NCBI RefSeq assembly: GCF_047739745.1
Contig: NZ_JBLLVA010000005.1
Location: forward strand, 124,001-188,000
DNA length: 64,000 nucleotides
Reading direction: 5' to 3'
From: Pseudaminobacter sp047739745
GTDB taxonomy: Bacteria; Pseudomonadota; Alphaproteobacteria; Rhizobiales; Rhizobiaceae
Below are positions 62,426 to 64,000 of this stretch, piece after piece (within the stretch, counting starts at the first letter, position 1; each line of letters begins with the position of its first letter). The notes under the pieces are model-generated. The model was not told the DNA's origin, made no database searches, and saw only the letters and a list, made by a program, of their open reading frames with translations. Both the position numbers and the translations under genes were made by a program.

Positions 62426-62914
62426 ATGGGACTGAAACAAGCATTCACTGCGGCTGTGTTTTCCCTTGCCGTGCTCAGCACGCCCGCACACGCTGCTGAA
62501 AAGGATATCGTCGATACTGCTGTCGGTGCTGGCCAGTTCAAGACCCTGGCGGCAGCGCTCGATGCCGCAGGATTGGTTTCTACCCTCAAAGGTGACGGAC
62601 CCTTTACGGTGTTCGCACCGACCGATGATGCCTTTGCCAAGCTGCCTGCCGGGGCGGTCGAAGAGCTGCTGAAGCCCGAAAACAAGCAGAAGCTTGTCGA
62701 TGTGCTCACCTACCATGTTGTACCGGGCAAGGTGATGGCATCCGACGTCACGAAACTCGATGAGGCCAAGTCCGTCAGTGGTAAGTCAATCGATGTCCAG
62801 GTCGATGGGGGTTCGGTCAAAGTCAACGATGCCAGTGTGATTGCGACCGATATTGGTGCGACCAACGGCGTTATCCACGTCATCGACAAGGTGATCATGC
62901 CGCCGCAAGGCTAG
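62426..62914 (+). CDS. Exported fasciclin (FAS1)-domain protein
   Basis: 162 residues from ATG 62426, after a strong AAGGAGAAGG. A signal peptide (1-23, ending A-H-A-A) is followed by one FAS1 domain with F-T-V-F-A-P-T-D-D-A-F and Y-H-V-V-P-G-K-V, closing with V-I-H-V-I-D-K-V-I-M-P. FAS1 proteins are secreted adhesion proteins, and single-domain bacterial forms have roles in surface attachment and symbiosis. Confidence 0.9.
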   Translation: MGLKQAFTAAVFSLAVLSTPAHAAEKDIVDTAVGAGQFKTLAAALDAAGLVSTLKGDGPFTVFAPTDDAFAKLPAGAVEELLKPENKQKLVDVLTYHVVPGKVMASDVTKLDEAKSVSGKSIDVQVDGGSVKVNDASVIATDIGATNGVIHVIDKVIMPPQG

Positions 62915-62978
62915 CTGACCTGGCCGGCTGGCGGGCAGAAGCTGCGTCCTGGCCTGAGGACTGGAACGGGAGAATGTC

Positions 62979-63203
62979 ATGAGAATCTTGAATGTCGTGA
63001 CCTTGACGCTGGTTATTGTTGGAGGACTGAATTGGGGCCTTGTAGGCCTGCTCGGTTTCGACCTCGTTGCCGCGATATCTGGAACGGGGTCGGTCCTCAC
63101 ACGTATCGTCTATGTCGTCGTGGGGCTATCGGCAGCGTGGCAGATCATGCCGCTTGTCTCCGCGATGGGATCGAACCAGACTGCCGCAGGGCATCCACGC
63201 TAG
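62979..63203 (+). CDS. DUF378 small membrane protein
   Basis: 74 residues with two hydrophobic helices. The DUF378 signature G-G-L-N-W-G-L-V-G is near residue 15, followed by V-Y-V-V-V-G-L-S-A. It is an inner-membrane protein of unknown function. It lies between fasciclin and TspO and may be in one unit with TspO (46 bases apart). Confidence 0.85.
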   Translation: MRILNVVTLTLVIVGGLNWGLVGLLGFDLVAAISGTGSVLTRIVYVVVGLSAAWQIMPLVSAMGSNQTAAGHPR

Positions 63204-63248
63204 AGGCAGCACGAGGAGGGGTCGCTCATCCGGCGATCTCTCCTCAGT

Positions 63249-63734
63249 GTGACGAGAGGTATGGCTTCTTTGCTGGCATTACTTGGTTTCGGGGTTGCGT
63301 CATTCGCAGCCGGCATCGGCGGCATCGCTTTCCGACCTGGCGAATGGTACCAGCGGCTGAACAAGCCATCCTGGAGGCCTCCCGACTGGTTGTTTGGCCC
63401 GGTCTGGACGTTTCTGTATTTGACGATCGCTTTGGCCGGCTGGCTGGTCTGGCAGGAAGCCGGGTTTGGAGGCGCGGAGTTGCCGTTATCAGTATACGGC
63501 ATTCAATTGCTGCTGAATGCCGCCTGGTCGCCGATCGTTTTCGGCCTTCATCGAATTGGGTGGGCATTGGCCGAGATGGTGTTCTTGTGGCTGTCGATCG
63601 TCGCGACGATCATCCTGTTCTATCCGATACATACCGCAGCAGCCGCCTTGCTTGTGCCCTATCTTTGCTGGGTGAGCTTCGCCTTGTTGCTCAACCTTTC
63701 GGTCTGGCGGCGTAACAGCGCCATCCCATCCTAG
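63249..63734 (+). CDS. tspO: TspO/MBR-family tryptophan-rich membrane protein
   Basis: 161 residues (GTG 63249; ATG 63261 is also possible) with five membrane helices. The family text is N-K-P-S-W-R-P-P-D-W-L-F-G-P-V-W-T and N-A-A-W-S-P-I-V-F-G. TspO binds porphyrins and in Rhodobacter modulates oxygen- and light-dependent gene expression. Its presence at the edge of an oxygen-regulated island is suggestive, but it has no FixK box. Confidence 0.88.
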   Translation: MTRGMASLLALLGFGVASFAAGIGGIAFRPGEWYQRLNKPSWRPPDWLFGPVWTFLYLTIALAGWLVWQEAGFGGAELPLSVYGIQLLLNAAWSPIVFGLHRIGWALAEMVFLWLSIVATIILFYPIHTAAAALLVPYLCWVSFALLLNLSVWRRNSAIPS

Positions 63735-63781
63735 GCAGGAGCACACGCTTTTCCGACCGCTGGATAAAAGTAAACGACCGG

Positions 63782-64000
63782 ATGCAGCAGGGCTACCGCT
63801 ACCGTCTCACAGCCCCTGTGGGAGGTGATTTGCATCCGGAATTCCATCCTGAACGTACGCTTGAGGCGACGCTCGCTATAGGCGTGTTCGGCGGCAAGTA
63901 CATGACCGACTGCCGGGACGAATTCCCGGAAAGCTGGTTCCGGCATGCGCGTCTGTTGCCGGGCGGCCGCGATTCCTCACTGAACTATCGGCGTTGATGC
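63782..64000 (+). pseudogene. Conserved hypothetical protein, frameshifted near its middle, cut by the window edge
   Basis: ATG 63782 opens a frame with Y-R-Y-R-L-T-A-P-V-G and G-V-F-G-G-K-Y-M-T-D-C-R-D-E-F-P, which I recognise as an uncharacterised rhizobial family that normally continues S-L-N-F-F-G-V-D-A. Here S-L-N-Y is followed by R-R and a stop at 63997, whereas another frame reads G-V-D-A to the edge. Loss of two bases would explain this. A sequencing error cannot be excluded. Confidence 0.5.

Overview
The window looks like chromosomal or large-replicon DNA of an alphaproteobacterium of the Hyphomicrobiales (rhizobia and relatives). The basis is high GC, rhizobial-style FixL, FixJ and FixK proteins, and several small protein families that I know mainly from that order. 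I cannot name the genus. I recognised no rRNA, tRNA, CRISPR array or intact insertion sequence.

Layout. 0-3.5 kb: a hemerythrin-like gene cut by the window edge, a ruined GMC oxidoreductase and a TPC-type P1B metal ATPase. 3.6-8.7 kb: an ABC export operon (ATPase, FtsX-like permease, membrane-fusion protein) and a b-type cytochrome. 9-15 kb: a two-domain acyl-CoA ligase/acetyltransferase, a decayed AbiEi-like antitoxin, an IS66-like remnant and an MFS carrier. 15.2-22.3 kb: a SHOCT protein, then a striking operon. It holds a Tat-signal-bearing E1-alpha of the pyruvate-dehydrogenase family, its E1-beta, a zinc-ribbon protein, two c-type cytochromes, an MBOAT acyltransferase and an SGNH/AlgX-like partner. 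22.5-31 kb: small stress genes and broken genes, a Tat nitroreductase, a universal stress protein (USP), a PPOX-type protein, and an Hsp20-DUF2267-phosphoribosyltransferase operon. 31-35 kb: the control module, fixL-fixJ-receiver-fixK. 35-52 kb: a P2-type ATPase, BON and CBS proteins, three more USPs, cytochrome c, TrxC, a ribosome-hibernation factor fused to a cold-shock domain, CysQ with a kinase, a solitary GroEL and PRPP synthetase. 52-60.5 kb: a second kinase-like gene, MgtA and a full arginine deiminase operon (arcD-arcA-arcB-arcC). 60.8-64 kb: a lipoprotein, a K+ channel, an XRE-cupin regulator, fasciclin, DUF378, TspO and a broken gene at the edge.

One signal ties the middle together. 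Exact copies of TTGA-N6-TCAA, the FNR/FixK operator, occur 21 times between 3.6 and 60.5 kb, with three one-mismatch copies. About one exact copy would be expected by chance in 64 kb. Most lie 61-78 bp (box centre) upstream of a start codon. I infer a low-oxygen survival regulon with its sensor, kinase cascade and activator encoded inside it. It would cover fermentation of arginine, ion homeostasis, protein and ribosome preservation, thiol repair, periplasmic electron carriers and nucleotide metabolism.

The best candidate for an undescribed system is the operon at 15.98-22.30 kb. Its E1-alpha carries a textbook SRRGFLK twin-arginine signal and it has no E2 or E3 partner. It does have two predicted periplasmic cytochromes c. 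This suggests an exported, thiamine-diphosphate-dependent 2-oxoacid oxidation module.
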